DNA of 64,000 nucleotides from the NCBI RefSeq assembly GCF_016634425.1, contig NZ_JAEPES010000001.1, positions 310,001-374,000 of the forward strand. The letters run 5' to 3'. The translations under genes were made by a program, and so were the position numbers. The notes below the pieces were generated by a model that made no database searches, had not been told where the DNA came from, and worked only from the letters and a program-made list of their open reading frames with translations. Origin of the DNA: Lacisediminihabitans changchengi (GTDB taxonomy: Bacteria > Actinomycetota > Actinomycetes > Actinomycetales > Microbacteriaceae). Positions 8,920 through 17,551 of the stretch are shown piece by piece. Each line of letters opens with the position of its first letter. Within the stretch, counting starts at the first letter, position 1.

Positions 8920-9687
8920 ATGCTTGCTCATCAACGCGACGAGAAAATACTCGACAGACTCCGGGAAACCGGGAGTGCTTCCGCTCAGGACCTCATGGCT
9001 TTGCTGAATGTCAGCGGTCCGACGATCCGACGCGATCTGGAGCGGCTCGAACAAGAGGGCGCGCTTCAGCGGGTACACGGAGGCGCCTACCTCGCCGGCG
9101 GCGCACCAGAAGCTGTGGCCGAACAGCCTTTCGGAGCCGTCGTGGATCAGAACGCATCAGTGAAAGACGCGGTCGCCGCCGCCGCCGCCGCGCTCGTAAC
9201 CGATGGGCAGGTCGTCTTGCTCGACATCGGTACCACCACGATGCGTATCGCCCACCATTTGCGCGGTCGCAAGGTGACGGTGATCACGAGCAGCCTGGCG
9301 ATTCTCGACGTGCTCAGAAACGACGATGTCGTCGACTTGGTACTTCTCGGCGGCGCTGTTCGCCGCAACTATCAAACTCTCGTCGGACCGCTGACCGAAG
9401 ACGCTCTGGCGAGCATCAGCGCCGACATCGCATTCCTGTCGTGCACCGGAGTTCGCAGCGACGGCGCGGTGGTCGATGACATCTCGCGAGAAGCTTCAGT
9501 CAAACGCGCGATCGTGAGCGCCGCGAATCAAGTTGTGCTCGTCGCACCGGCGAACAAGTTTCCGGGCACTGGCTCGTTGAAGATCTGCGCCCTGTCGGAG
9601 ATCGACGTACTCGTGACGAGCTCAGGCGCCGTCGAAGCGACTCTCGCCCAGTACACCGAGGCCGGCGGACGGGTGGTCTTCGCATGA
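8920..9687 (+). CDS. DeoR-family transcriptional regulator
   Basis: Sugar-phosphate-sensing repressor of 255 residues. The N-terminal winged helix (SAQDLMALLNVSGPTIRRDL, then LEQEGALQRVHGGA) is the DeoR signature, and the C-terminal DeoRC sensor domain contains LLDIGTTTMRIAHHL. Its stop overlaps the GH4 gene start (ATGA), so the two are co-translated. It probably regulates the divergent kinase/importer operon as well. Confidence 0.9.
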   Translation: MLAHQRDEKILDRLRETGSASAQDLMALLNVSGPTIRRDLERLEQEGALQRVHGGAYLAGGAPEAVAEQPFGAVVDQNASVKDAVAAAAAALVTDGQVVLLDIGTTTMRIAHHLRGRKVTVITSSLAILDVLRNDDVVDLVLLGGAVRRNYQTLVGPLTEDALASISADIAFLSCTGVRSDGAVVDDISREASVKRAIVSAANQVVLVAPANKFPGTGSLKICALSEIDVLVTSSGAVEATLAQYTEAGGRVVFA

Positions 9688-11009
9688 AACTCGCAATCTT
9701 GGGCGGAGGTGGTTTCCGTGTGCCGCTCGTATTCCAGGCACTCGTAGAAGGCGAACATCTCGTCGACGACGTGTGGCTTTACGACGTCTCCGAATCTCGA
9801 CTCGCCGTCATCACGGCGGTGCTCACGCAAATGACACCGCAGGGAAGTCGGATCCGCGTGCATTCGACGACATCGCTCGACGAGGCTATCGAGGGAAGCG
9901 ACTTCGTCTTCTCGGCGGTCCGAGTCGGCGGTCTCGAAGCCAGAGTCGCGGATGAACGCGCCGCGCTCTCGCTCGGGGTGCTCGGGCAAGAGACCACGGG
10001 CCCAGGAGGCATCGCGTATGCCCTTCGGACGATTCCAGTTGCCATGCGGGTCGCCGACGTTGTGGCTCGACTGGCTCCGCTGGCGTACGTAATCAACTTC
10101 ACCAACCCGGCTGGAATGATCACCGAGGCCATGCAGTCGATACTTGGAAACCGGGTAATTGGCATTTGCGACACTCCCAGCGGCCTAGGGCGGCGTATCG
10201 CGTCGATGTTCGGTCTCCCCACAGATCGCCTCGAGCTCGACTACGTCGGGCTGAACCATCTCGGATGGCTGCGCGGAGTGCGCTATCTCGGCAACGAAAT
10301 CCTTCCCGATCTCTTCGCCGACGACGACAAACTCGGTCGCCTAGACGAAACCGGGCTCTTCGGGGCCGAATGGCTGCGCTCGTTGGGAATGATCCCCAAC
10401 GAGTATCTGCACTACTACTACAACAACCGCGATGCTGTGGCAGCGATCTCGAAGGGTCGGACCCGCGGCGAGTACCTCCACGAGCAGCAGCACCGTTTCT
10501 ACGAGCGCGTCGCGTATGACCCGTCCATTGCCTTGGCACTGTGGCACAGCACGAAAGCAGACAGGGAGGCGACCTACATGGAGAATGAGCGCGATCCCTC
10601 CGCCGCGCCCCATGATCTCGTCGGTGGAGGTTACGAGAAGGTGGCCCTCGATGTGATGCGCGCGATAGCGCACGATCAGCGAACGACGATGATCCTCAAC
10701 GTACGAAACGGCTCCACGCTCGCCGGGTTGCCGGCGTCGGCGGTGGTCGAAGTGCCCAGCCTTGTCGATGCGTCCGGCGCCCATCCCCTCTCGACCGATG
10801 AGCCCGGTGGATCGGAGCTTGGCCTCATGCAGCAGATGAAGTCCGTCGAACGCCTGACGATCGCGTCGGTAGTGAGCTCAGATCGCAGTCTCGCCGTCAA
10901 GGCTCTCGGTCTCCACCCGCTGGTCGGGTCTGTCTCGACCGCCCGACAACTTCTGGCTGCGTATGAGGCCAACACCACATCGCTGTTCGCGGTAGCGGGC
11001 ACGCACTAG
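9684..11009 (+). CDS. Glycoside hydrolase family 4, 6-phospho-beta-glucosidase-like
   Basis: NAD- and metal-dependent phospho-glycosidase of 441 residues. Rossmann start LAILGGGGFRVPLV, NFTNPAGMITEA, the metal-ligand region GICDTPSG with Cys, and GLNHLGW with His are the GH4 landmarks. These enzymes cleave 6-phospho-glycosides in the cytoplasm through an oxidation-elimination mechanism. Co-transcribed with the DeoR regulator and followed directly by a strong terminator, so the operon is two genes long. Confidence 0.85.
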   Translation: MKLAILGGGGFRVPLVFQALVEGEHLVDDVWLYDVSESRLAVITAVLTQMTPQGSRIRVHSTTSLDEAIEGSDFVFSAVRVGGLEARVADERAALSLGVLGQETTGPGGIAYALRTIPVAMRVADVVARLAPLAYVINFTNPAGMITEAMQSILGNRVIGICDTPSGLGRRIASMFGLPTDRLELDYVGLNHLGWLRGVRYLGNEILPDLFADDDKLGRLDETGLFGAEWLRSLGMIPNEYLHYYYNNRDAVAAISKGRTRGEYLHEQQHRFYERVAYDPSIALALWHSTKADREATYMENERDPSAAPHDLVGGGYEKVALDVMRAIAHDQRTTMILNVRNGSTLAGLPASAVVEVPSLVDASGAHPLSTDEPGGSELGLMQQMKSVERLTIASVVSSDRSLAVKALGLHPLVGSVSTARQLLAAYEANTTSLFAVAGTH

Positions 11010-11028
11010 CGCTGGTCAAAGAAACGAA

Positions 11029-11060
11029 CCCCCGTCGGCTCTCGCCGGCGGGGGTTTTTT
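11029..11060 (+). terminator. Rho-independent terminator after the GH4 gene
   Basis: An 11-bp G+C-rich stem (CCCCCGTCGGC with GCCGGCGGGGG, one G-T pair), a TCTC loop and six T residues, starting 20 bases after the GH4 stop codon. Confidence 0.92.
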
Positions 11061-11182
11061 CGTCGGCCGACAGCGTCAGCAGCCGAACGCATGAGAGCCG
11101 ATTAGACCTGAGCACAGCCAGCAGAGTTCATCCGCAAACACATGCGCAAAGCGGCGTAGATCTAATGCGAGTCGATTAAGCC

Positions 11183-11221
11183 AAAAAGGCGCGTGATCCG
11201 GGAAGTAGCCGGTCACACGCC
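11183..11221 (-). terminator. Terminator of the tRNA-Gln transcript
   Basis: On the minus strand an imperfect hairpin (GGCGTGTGACCGG with CCGGATCACGCGCC, one bulge) is followed by TTTTT, 19 bases downstream of the tRNA 3' end. From 11061 to 11182 nothing recognisable is present. Confidence 0.7.
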
Positions 11222-11239
11222 GCGATTGAACGAATTTTG

Positions 11240-11311
11240 CTGGGGTACCTGGACTCGAACCAAGAACAAAAGAATCAGAATCTTCCGTGTTGCCAATTAC
11301 ACCATACCCCA
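11240..11311 (-). tRNA. tRNA-Gln (anticodon CUG)
   Basis: Folds as a 72-nt cloverleaf: acceptor TGGGGTA pairs with TACCCCA, discriminator G. The D-arm is GTGT/ACAC, the anticodon stem GAAGA/TCTTT encloses loop TTCTGAT with CTG at positions 34-36, and the T-arm is CTTGG-TTCGAGT-CCAGG. The weak U1-A72 pair is typical of tRNA-Gln. CCA is not encoded (GCAA follows). Actinobacteria normally charge tRNA-Gln through a non-discriminating GltX and GatCAB, and gltX lies nearby. Confidence 0.95.
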
Positions 11312-11405
11312 CCGGACTTCTCCGCGGAGGAGCCGACTAGTAACTGTAACCTACCCGCGCGGGCTGCTCCAAACCGAGGCGACTTCACGGCGTGTACACG
11401 GGTCG

Positions 11406-12332
11406 ATGGTGCCAGAATCGCGATGTTCTTCGACGAATGGAGACCCCACGCCCGACCTGCTCACTTTCCTCTCCACGTGGCGCCTTGACCCTGTCGCGGT
11501 GGTTGCGCTGGTCGTCGCGGGCGGGCTGTACGGAGGGTCGGTGGGGATGCTGCGGCGCCGCGGCATCCGGTGGCCCCCGCTTCGCACGCTGGCGTTCTTC
11601 GCGCTCGGGCTGGGGTCGTTCGCCGTGGTGCAGTTCGGCTTTCTCGGGGCGTGGAGTACCGAGCTGCGCTGGGCGTTCACGACGCGTATCGCGCTGCTGC
11701 TGTTCGCGGTGCCGGGGTTACTGAGCCTCGGCTCCCCGGTGCAGCTGGGGCGGGCGGCACTCGCGGGGCTGCCCCTGCGGATGCTCGAGGCCGTTCTACG
11801 CTCCCGTCCGGTACGGATCATGGGCACCGCCGTCTTCGCCCCGCTGTTCGCTCTGGCGGCGTTCAGCGTCTTCCTGACCCCCCTCGCCGGAAGCCTGAGG
11901 GAGAGCGCGGTCGCGGGCGATCTGATCACCGTCGTCGTGCCACTGATCGGACTCGTCATGGTGCTGCCGATCGTGGAACACACCACGCAACGGGCGAGCT
12001 TCTTCATCACGGTCGAATTTCTGCTGGTGTTCGTCGAACTCGTGGCCGATGCCATCCCGGCCATCATGATCCGGCTGAACGCGCATGTGCTCGATATGGT
12101 CGGGCCGGTGCTGGGTGCGCTGCCGAGCTGGTTTCCGACTCGCTTACACGACCAGCACCTATCCGGCGATTTCCTGTGGTTCATCGCCGAGGTCGCGGAC
12201 GTTCCGATTCTCATCCTGCTGTTCATCCGGTGGTCGCGGATCGATCGCACCGAGGCGCGCTCGTTGGATGACCTCAGCGACGAAGAGATGGATGCGTTGA
12301 CCCGCGAACACCTGCGCGGCCCGCGGGAGTGA
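11406..12332 (+). CDS. CtaG-like cytochrome c oxidase assembly / membrane protein
   Basis: Integral membrane protein of about 308 residues with seven or so hydrophobic segments, matching the caa3-type CtaG family in pattern (TTRIALLLFAVPGLLSLGSP, then a Pro/Gly loop, and VELVADAIPAIMI). CtaG proteins assist insertion of copper or assembly of terminal oxidase. The longer upstream reading would cross the tRNA gene, so ATG at 11406 (or GTG 11409) is used; neither has a clear ribosome site. Family call is moderate, membrane location is firm. Confidence 0.7.
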   Translation: MVPESRCSSTNGDPTPDLLTFLSTWRLDPVAVVALVVAGGLYGGSVGMLRRRGIRWPPLRTLAFFALGLGSFAVVQFGFLGAWSTELRWAFTTRIALLLFAVPGLLSLGSPVQLGRAALAGLPLRMLEAVLRSRPVRIMGTAVFAPLFALAAFSVFLTPLAGSLRESAVAGDLITVVVPLIGLVMVLPIVEHTTQRASFFITVEFLLVFVELVADAIPAIMIRLNAHVLDMVGPVLGALPSWFPTRLHDQHLSGDFLWFIAEVADVPILILLFIRWSRIDRTEARSLDDLSDEEMDALTREHLRGPRE

Positions 12333-12384
12333 GCCGGGCATCCCGGTATCCTCGAGAGGCTCCCCCGCTCCACGAAAGGCCCCT

Positions 12385-13041
12385 GTGACGATTCGCGCCG
12401 CCGCTGACGGTTCAGCCCTCGGAAACCCCGGCCCGGCTGGCTGGGCCTGGTATATCGACGACGACAACTGGTCGGCTGGCGGCTGGAAGCACGCCACCAA
12501 CAACCAGGGTGAGCTCACCGCTGTGCTGCAGTTCTTCCGCGAGACCAAGCACCTCGACGACGACCTTCTCATCCTTTGCGACAGTCAGTACGTAATCAAT
12601 TGCGTGACCAAGTGGATGCCGGGCTGGAAGCGCAAAGGCTGGCGCAAGGCCGACGGCAAGCCGGTGATGAACGTCGACCTGCTGAAGGAGATCGACGCCG
12701 AGCTGGTCGGCCGCCGCTACCGGTTCGAATGGGTCAAGGGGCACGCCAATCATCCGCTGAACGAAGCGGCGGATGCCCGCGCCCGCGCCGTCTCGGAAGC
12801 CTTCCAGCGCGGCTCGGCCATCCCGTCCGGGCCAGGGCTGGCCGGGCGTGCGGCGCCTGCCGCCCCGGCGGTCGCCGTTCCTGCCGCCCCCGCCACTGAG
12901 GCTCCGTCGCTGTTCTCGTTCGATGACGAGGAGACGGTGTCCCTGACCGTGAACCTCACGCGGTCGGAGTACGACCGGCTCGCGGCACGGGCGAAGCTGC
13001 GCAAGTCATCTGTGGAAGACACGCTTCGCGGCCTGATCTAG
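12385..13041 (+). CDS. rnhA: Ribonuclease HI with C-terminal ribbon-helix-helix-like tail
   Basis: Degrades RNA in RNA-DNA hybrids. The first ~140 residues are an RNase HI domain with all catalytic acids in place: AADGSALGNPGPAGW, NNQGELTAV, LCDSQYVI and NEAADARARA. The basic handle is WKRKGWRKADGKPV. After an Ala/Pro-rich linker (about 155-180) the last ~40 residues (LTVNLTRSEYDRLAARAKL, then SSVEDTLRGLI) look like a CopG-type ribbon-helix-helix, unusual for this enzyme. GTG at 12385 follows GAAAGG. Length is 218 residues against about 155 for the classic enzyme. Confidence 0.9.
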   Translation: MTIRAAADGSALGNPGPAGWAWYIDDDNWSAGGWKHATNNQGELTAVLQFFRETKHLDDDLLILCDSQYVINCVTKWMPGWKRKGWRKADGKPVMNVDLLKEIDAELVGRRYRFEWVKGHANHPLNEAADARARAVSEAFQRGSAIPSGPGLAGRAAPAAPAVAVPAAPATEAPSLFSFDDEETVSLTVNLTRSEYDRLAARAKLRKSSVEDTLRGLI

Positions 13042-13050
13042 TTCTGCGGG

Positions 13051-14064
13051 TCAGTGGCGGGGAATCCCGATCAGGTCTCGATTGATGGTCGCGGCGACGC
13101 GGGCCCCCGCGCCGGCTGCCACGATCAGCTGCTGCGGCCCGGGAGCGGTGGAGTCTCCCGCCGCGTAGATGCCGGTCGCGCTGGTGCGGCCGTCGGCATC
13201 CGTCACCAGCAGCCCCCAGCCGTCGAGGTTCGGGTTGAGCGCGTCGAGGTAGCCGAGCTGCGCATCCCAGTGCGGGCGCACGAAGCCGCCCTCGACGGGG
13301 ATCAGCTCGCCATCCGCGAGTTGCACGCCGGCGACGACGCCGCGGTCGCCGACGACATCCGCCAGCTCGCGCCGCTCGATGCGCACACCGCGCTCGGTGA
13401 GCAGCGCCTCCTGGCCCGCGCTGATGCGCCCGACGCCATTGGTGAAGACGATGAGGTTGTGGCTCCACTGCGCAATCAGCAACGCTCGCGCCGCCAGATC
13501 GCTGGTCTCGCCGATGAGGGCGAGCGGCTTGTCGCTGTGCTCGTAGCCGTCGCACTCGATGCAGCTGAACAGCCCGAGGCCGTAGAACGCACGGATGCTG
13601 GGCAGCGTCGGCAGCGTCTCCTTCAGTCCGCTGGCCACCAGCACGGCCTTCGCGCGCACCGACCGGGCCGGGGAACCGTTGACGCCGCGGGCCTCCACGG
13701 CGAACCGCACCCCGTCATCCGCCCTCCCGACTTCCCCACGTTTGCCCGAAAATGCAGGTTCTGACCCCTCCAAACCTGCATTTTCGGGCAAACGTGGGCT
13801 TACGGAGGTGACTGTCGCGAGCTGGTGCTCGGCCTCGGGGTAGCCGGCGAGCTCCTCGCGAGCGAGGCGGCGCAACTCGTGCGGGGGCACACCGTCGCGG
13901 GTGATGAACCCGTGCGAGATCATCGTGGCCGCATTGCGCGGACGGTTGCCGTCGAGCAGCAGCACGCGCCGACGCGCCCGCGCCAGGTGGAGCGCCGCGC
14001 TCAAACCCGCGGGGCCCGCACCGACGATGACGACGTCGTAGTCGTCATCCTGCCGCTCTGCCAT
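13051..14064 (-). CDS. Thioredoxin-reductase-like NAD(P)/FAD oxidoreductase carrying a palindromic insertion
   Basis: Flavoprotein disulfide reductase of 337 residues. FAD motif GAGPAGLSAAL, redox pair in FSCIECDGYE (Cys-x-x-Cys), a second dinucleotide motif LALIGETSDLA and a C-terminal YAAGDSTAPGPQQ match soluble TrxR-like proteins. Residues about 89-113 (LPENAG...PAFSGKRG) are encoded by a 64-bp palindrome at 13735-13798 that keeps the frame and sits between two ordinary segments. The ATG at 14064 lies two bases after the gltX stop, so it is coupled to gltX. Native partner unknown. Confidence 0.85.
   Translation of the reverse strand: MAERQDDDYDVVIVGAGPAGLSAALHLARARRRVLLLDGNRPRNAATMISHGFITRDGVPPHELRRLAREELAGYPEAEHQLATVTSVSPRLPENAGLEGSEPAFSGKRGEVGRADDGVRFAVEARGVNGSPARSVRAKAVLVASGLKETLPTLPSIRAFYGLGLFSCIECDGYEHSDKPLALIGETSDLAARALLIAQWSHNLIVFTNGVGRISAGQEALLTERGVRIERRELADVVGDRGVVAGVQLADGELIPVEGGFVRPHWDAQLGYLDALNPNLDGWGLLVTDADGRTSATGIYAAGDSTAPGPQQLIVAAGAGARVAATINRDLIGIPRH
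13735..13798. repeat. In-frame palindromic element, family C (copy 1)
   Basis: Perfect 26-bp inverted arms (13735-13760 and 13773-13798, core ACGTTTGCCCGAAAATGCAGG) around a 12-base loop. A diverged copy is at 23343-23402. This copy lies wholly inside the TrxR-like gene and is translated as LPENAGLEGSEPAFSGKR without breaking the frame. Confidence 0.95.
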
Positions 14065-14066
14065 GG

Positions 14067-15572
14067 TCACAGGCGGGCCTGCAGCCTCGCGATCCGGGCC
14101 AGCGTGGACTCCTTGCCGAGCAACTCCATCGACTCGAACAGCGGCGGGCTGATGCGCTTGCCGCTGAGCGCGGTGCGCAGCGGACCGAAGGCGAACTTGG
14201 GCTTGATTCCCGCGCCGTCGACCAGGGTGGAGCGCAGCAACTCTTCGATCTCGGTCGCGCCCCACTGGTCGAGCTGCTCGAGAGCGCCATACGCAGCGTT
14301 CAGGATGTCGGCCCCACCCTCCTTGGGGAGCGCGTCGGCGTCGTACTCGATCTCGCCGTCCGGGGTGAAGATGAAGCCGAGCAGCGGGCCGGCCTCGCTG
14401 AGCACGGCCATGCGCTCCTGCACGAGCGGCGCACCCTCGTGCAAAAACACCCGCTCGGTCGGGGTGGGCGGGTCGGAGATGTACCCGGCGAGGTACGGAA
14501 TGAGTCGCTCCTCGAAATCGGCCGGCTCGAGCATCCGGATGTGGTCGCCGTTGATCGACTCCGCCTTGCGCTGGTCAAACCGGGCCGGGTTGGGGTTGAC
14601 GTTGGCGACATCGAAGGCGGCGACCATCTCGCCGATCGAGAACACGTCGCGGTCGTGGCTGATGGACCAGCCGAGCAGCGCCAGGTAGTTGACCAGGCCC
14701 TCGGGAATGAACCCGTGCACCCGGTGGTGGAATAGGTTCGATTCAGGGTCACGCTTGGAGAGCTTCTTGTTGCCGTCGCCCATCACATAGGGCAGGTGTC
14801 CGAAGCGGGGAACGAAATCGGTCACGCCGATCGCGATGAGGGCGTGATACAGCGCGATCTGGCGCGGGGTGCTGGAGAGGATGTCTTCGCCGCGAAGCAC
14901 GTGCGTGATGCCCATCAGCGCATCATCGACGGGGTTGACGAAGGTGTAGAGCGGGGCGCCGTTCGGGCGCACGACCACGAAGTCGGTGAAGCTACCGGCC
15001 GGGAAGGTGATCTCGCCGCGCACCAGGTCGTCGAAACTCAGATCGTCGTCGGGCACGCGCAGACGCAGTGCGGGCTTGCGCCCCTCGGCGCGGAACGCCT
15101 CGCGCTGCTCCTCGGTGAGGTCGCGCTCGAAGTTGTCGTAGCCCTGCTTGGGGTCTTTGCCGTTCGCGACGTTGCGGGCTTCCATCTCCTCGGGGGTGAC
15201 GTAGCTCTCGTAGAGGTAGCCGGCAGCCTTGAGCCGCTCGATCATGTCGAGGTAGATGTCCGTGCGCTGCGACTGGCGGTAGGGGCCGTTCGGGCCACCG
15301 ACGACGACGCCCTCGTCCCAGTCCAGGCCGAGCCACCCGAGAGCGTCGAGCAGCTGCTCGTAGCTCTCTTCGCTGTCGCGGGCGGCATCCGTGTCTTCGA
15401 TGCGGAAGATCAGCTTGCCGCCGTTGTGCCGGGCGTAGGCCCAGTTGAACAGCGCCGTGCGGATCAGCCCGACGTGCGGCGTTCCGGTGGGCGACGGACA
15501 GAAGCGGACACGGATGTCGCTCCCGGTCGCAGTGGTGAACAGGGCGGTCGAAGATGTGGTCGGCATGGCCAT
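14067..15572 (-). CDS. gltX: Glutamyl-tRNA synthetase
   Basis: Charges tRNA-Glu with glutamate and, in bacteria without GlnRS, mischarges tRNA-Gln for later amidation. The 501-residue protein has the class-I signatures [16 protein letters not shown] (HIGH) and [10 protein letters not shown] (KMSKS), and the anticodon-binding C-terminal half. Start is ATG 15572 or 15566; both are in good context. Length is normal for the family. It is followed two bases later by the TrxR-like gene. Confidence 0.97.
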   Translation of the reverse strand: MAMPTTSSTALFTTATGSDIRVRFCPSPTGTPHVGLIRTALFNWAYARHNGGKLIFRIEDTDAARDSEESYEQLLDALGWLGLDWDEGVVVGGPNGPYRQSQRTDIYLDMIERLKAAGYLYESYVTPEEMEARNVANGKDPKQGYDNFERDLTEEQREAFRAEGRKPALRLRVPDDDLSFDDLVRGEITFPAGSFTDFVVVRPNGAPLYTFVNPVDDALMGITHVLRGEDILSSTPRQIALYHALIAIGVTDFVPRFGHLPYVMGDGNKKLSKRDPESNLFHHRVHGFIPEGLVNYLALLGWSISHDRDVFSIGEMVAAFDVANVNPNPARFDQRKAESINGDHIRMLEPADFEERLIPYLAGYISDPPTPTERVFLHEGAPLVQERMAVLSEAGPLLGFIFTPDGEIEYDADALPKEGGADILNAAYGALEQLDQWGATEIEELLRSTLVDGAGIKPKFAFGPLRTALSGKRISPPLFESMELLGKESTLARIARLQARL

Positions 15573-15603
15573 CCGATCCTATCGTTCGGGTGCCGTGGCG
15601 GGC

Positions 15604-16164
15604 TTATCGCCCTTCGACAGGCTCAGGGACCGCACGGCTCCAGACCGAGCGACCGAGCAGAATGCCGGTCACAATGGCGGCGACGCCAGGGAGGATCAAC
15701 CCCCCGAGCACGAGCAGATGCCAACCGAAGATGCCATCGGATCTCAAGAAGTTCGGCAGGAACAGCAGGAGGGCGACAGTCGGCGGCACGATAGTGGTGA
15801 CTAGCTTCTGACTTCTGGACCAGAGGGTGGAGGCCCACATCATCACGATCCCCACCGCCCAGCCGATAATCGGGAACACGATGCCGCCGAACATGATGAG
15901 CAGGACAGTGAGGATCGAGAACCAGCGCGATGGAGCCAGCGCCGGCTGCGTAGCGGGACTTTCCGCGCGCGCCTCTGCGGCGATGAAGGCAGGGTCGCCG
16001 AGGGACTCGATCCGCGCGGCGGCGGCCGCGGCATCCAGCCCACCGAGCTCTTCGGCGACGCCGGCGACGATGCCGTCGCGGACATCCGTCGCCACTCCGC
16101 TCAGCGCGGTCTCGAGCTGGGCAAGGTAGTTGCGCACGACCTGCGGTGCGGTCTGATCGATCAT
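15604..16164 (-). CDS. HAAS/DUF1700-like membrane protein
   Basis: Protein of 186 residues with an N-terminal helical HAAS-type domain (NYLAQLETALSG, EELGGLDAAAAAARIESLGDP) and three to four C-terminal membrane segments. Such proteins are nearly always paired with a PadR repressor, as here: the ATG at 16164 overlaps the PadR stop (ATGA). The final residues PEPVEGR come from a family-B palindromic half-element at 15608-15630, which has therefore reshaped the C-terminus. Confidence 0.75.
   Translation of the reverse strand: MIDQTAPQVVRNYLAQLETALSGVATDVRDGIVAGVAEELGGLDAAAAAARIESLGDPAFIAAEARAESPATQPALAPSRWFSILTVLLIMFGGIVFPIIGWAVGIVMMWASTLWSRSQKLVTTIVPPTVALLLFLPNFLRSDGIFGWHLLVLGGLILPGVAAIVTGILLGRSVWSRAVPEPVEGR
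15608..15630. repeat. Family-B palindrome half-element at gene end
   Basis: CCCTTCGACAGGCTCAGGGA, one arm of the element found complete at 17819-17890 and 30933-31005. It encodes the last residues (PEPVEGR) of the HAAS-like protein just before its stop codon. Confidence 0.8.
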
Positions 16165-16493
16165 GATGCGTCCTCTCCGATGAAACCTTCGACCGTCTTC
16201 GCGAACGGCCCCCATTGCTGGCGGAAAAGGTCGAGCTGCCGCTCCCCCGCCCCGCTGAGCCGGTAGTACTTGCGCACCGGGCCCGACTCCGAGCCCTGGT
16301 CATACGTGGTGACGAGTCCTTGCGTGCGCAGGCGCGACAGGACGGGGTAGAGGGTGCCGATGCTCGCGATCATTCCGCGCGACTCCAGCGCCTCCGACAG
16401 CGACCAGCCGTACATCGGCTCGCGCGCGAGCAGGCCGAGAATGCAGTACTCGACCACTCCCTTACGGAGCTGAGCCCCCACATCCGCTGTCAT
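16161..16493 (-). CDS. PadR-family transcriptional regulator
   Basis: Small winged-helix repressor of 110 residues with the PadR pattern: LRKGVVEYCILGLLAREPMY, then IGTLYPVLSRLRTQGLV and YYRLSGAGERQL. ATG at 16493 is preferred over an upstream start because the protein then begins like other PadR proteins. It is coupled by ATGA to the HAAS-like membrane protein, which it probably represses. The signal is usually an envelope stress or drug. Confidence 0.9.
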   Translation of the reverse strand: MTADVGAQLRKGVVEYCILGLLAREPMYGWSLSEALESRGMIASIGTLYPVLSRLRTQGLVTTYDQGSESGPVRKYYRLSGAGERQLDLFRQQWGPFAKTVEGFIGEDAS

Positions 16494-16553
16494 GCGATAC
16501 ACGCTACCTTGCAACGCAAGACAGTGCAATCACACCGCGGGATATCGCGAGCG

Positions 16554-16931
16554 TCAGGCGGTGCGGGCCCAGGCGCGACGGGCGAGCAGCACGCCGATGG
16601 CGAGCGCCAGAATCACGGGCACCCCCGGAATCAGCAGCAGGGTGAGGTGCCAACCGGGCGCGGCAGCGGCCGCTGACTGCACCAGGGAGAGCACGATGAA
16701 GACGACGAGCCCCGATGCCGGCGGCGCGATCGAGGCGAGAAGCTTTTCGACGGTGCTGAACAACGGAGAGATCCAGAGCATCACGACGCCGGCGATCCAG
16801 CCGATCAGCGGCACGACGAAGGTGCCGACAGCAATGAGGGCGAGAGACGTGATGACCCACCAGCGCTGCGAGCTGGCGGCTCGTGGGGCGATGACGGACG
16901 GAGGGGTCGTGACGGTATCGCTCATGTTCAT
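16554..16931 (-). CDS. Small membrane protein, paralogue of the HAAS-protein membrane half
   Basis: 125 residues with four hydrophobic segments. Its segment VVPLIGWIAGVVMLWISPLF, then EKLLASIAPP, aligns by eye with the membrane half of the HAAS-like protein (VFPIIGWAVGIVMMWASTLW, then QKLVTTIVPP), so one is probably a partial duplication of the other. It lacks the HAAS domain. Start is ATG 16931 or 16925. Function unknown; may interact with the PadR/HAAS pair. Confidence 0.75.
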   Translation of the reverse strand: MNMSDTVTTPPSVIAPRAASSQRWWVITSLALIAVGTFVVPLIGWIAGVVMLWISPLFSTVEKLLASIAPPASGLVVFIVLSLVQSAAAAAPGWHLTLLLIPGVPVILALAIGVLLARRAWARTA

Positions 16932-16971
16932 ACCCTAGGGACATGTCGGCGGCTCTCGTTATCGTGGCACT

Positions 16972-17544
16972 GTGATCGAACGCGAGATCGTCTACTGCGA
17001 GAGCGCCGAGGCGTGGGAGGCCTGGCTCGATCAGCACGCGGCGGACAGCGACGGAATCGCCCTCGCCATCGCCAAGAAGGGCGGGGCTCACCCGAGCGTG
17101 AGTTACGCCGAGGCGGTCGACATCGCCCTCTGCTTCGGCTGGATCGACAGCCAGAAGAATCGCCTCGACGACCATCACTTCACCCAGAACTTCGGCCCGC
17201 GTCGGGCCCGCAGCATCTGGTCGCAGGTCAACCGCGACAAGGTCACAGCGCTGATCGAGGCGGGGCGGATGCGGCCAGCCGGGCTGGCCGAGGTCGAGAA
17301 GGCCCGGGCCGATGGCCGGTGGGAGCGCGCATACGCCGGGTCGAAGACGATCGAGGTTCCGGATGACCTGGCCGCCGCCCTCGCTGCGAGCCCGGATGCC
17401 GCGGCCTTCTTCGCGACTCTGACCAGCGTCAACCGGTACGCGATTCTGTTCCGCATCGGCAATGTGAAGCGCGCGGATACGCGGGCCCGCAACATCGCGA
17501 AGTTCGTCGCGATGCTCGAGCGGGGCGAGACGATCTACCCCTGA
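16972..17544 (+). CDS. YdeI/OmpD-associated family protein
   Basis: 190-residue soluble protein of the YdeI (bacteriocin-protection-like) family. Characteristic stretches are SYAEAVDIALCFGWIDSQ, FTQNFGPRRARSIWSQVN, and a C-terminal segment ending in KFVAMLERGETIYP. GTG at 16972 is the only suitable start. The family's biochemical role is not established. The gene stands alone and converges with the YeiH-type gene. Confidence 0.8.
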   Translation: MIEREIVYCESAEAWEAWLDQHAADSDGIALAIAKKGGAHPSVSYAEAVDIALCFGWIDSQKNRLDDHHFTQNFGPRRARSIWSQVNRDKVTALIEAGRMRPAGLAEVEKARADGRWERAYAGSKTIEVPDDLAAALAASPDAAAFFATLTSVNRYAILFRIGNVKRADTRARNIAKFVAMLERGETIYP

Positions 17545-17551
17545 CGTCGCA

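Noticed and set aside
11193..11405. N-terminal extension of the CtaG-like protein
   Set aside because: It would read through the tRNA-Gln gene and its terminator; the conserved membrane part begins after 11406.
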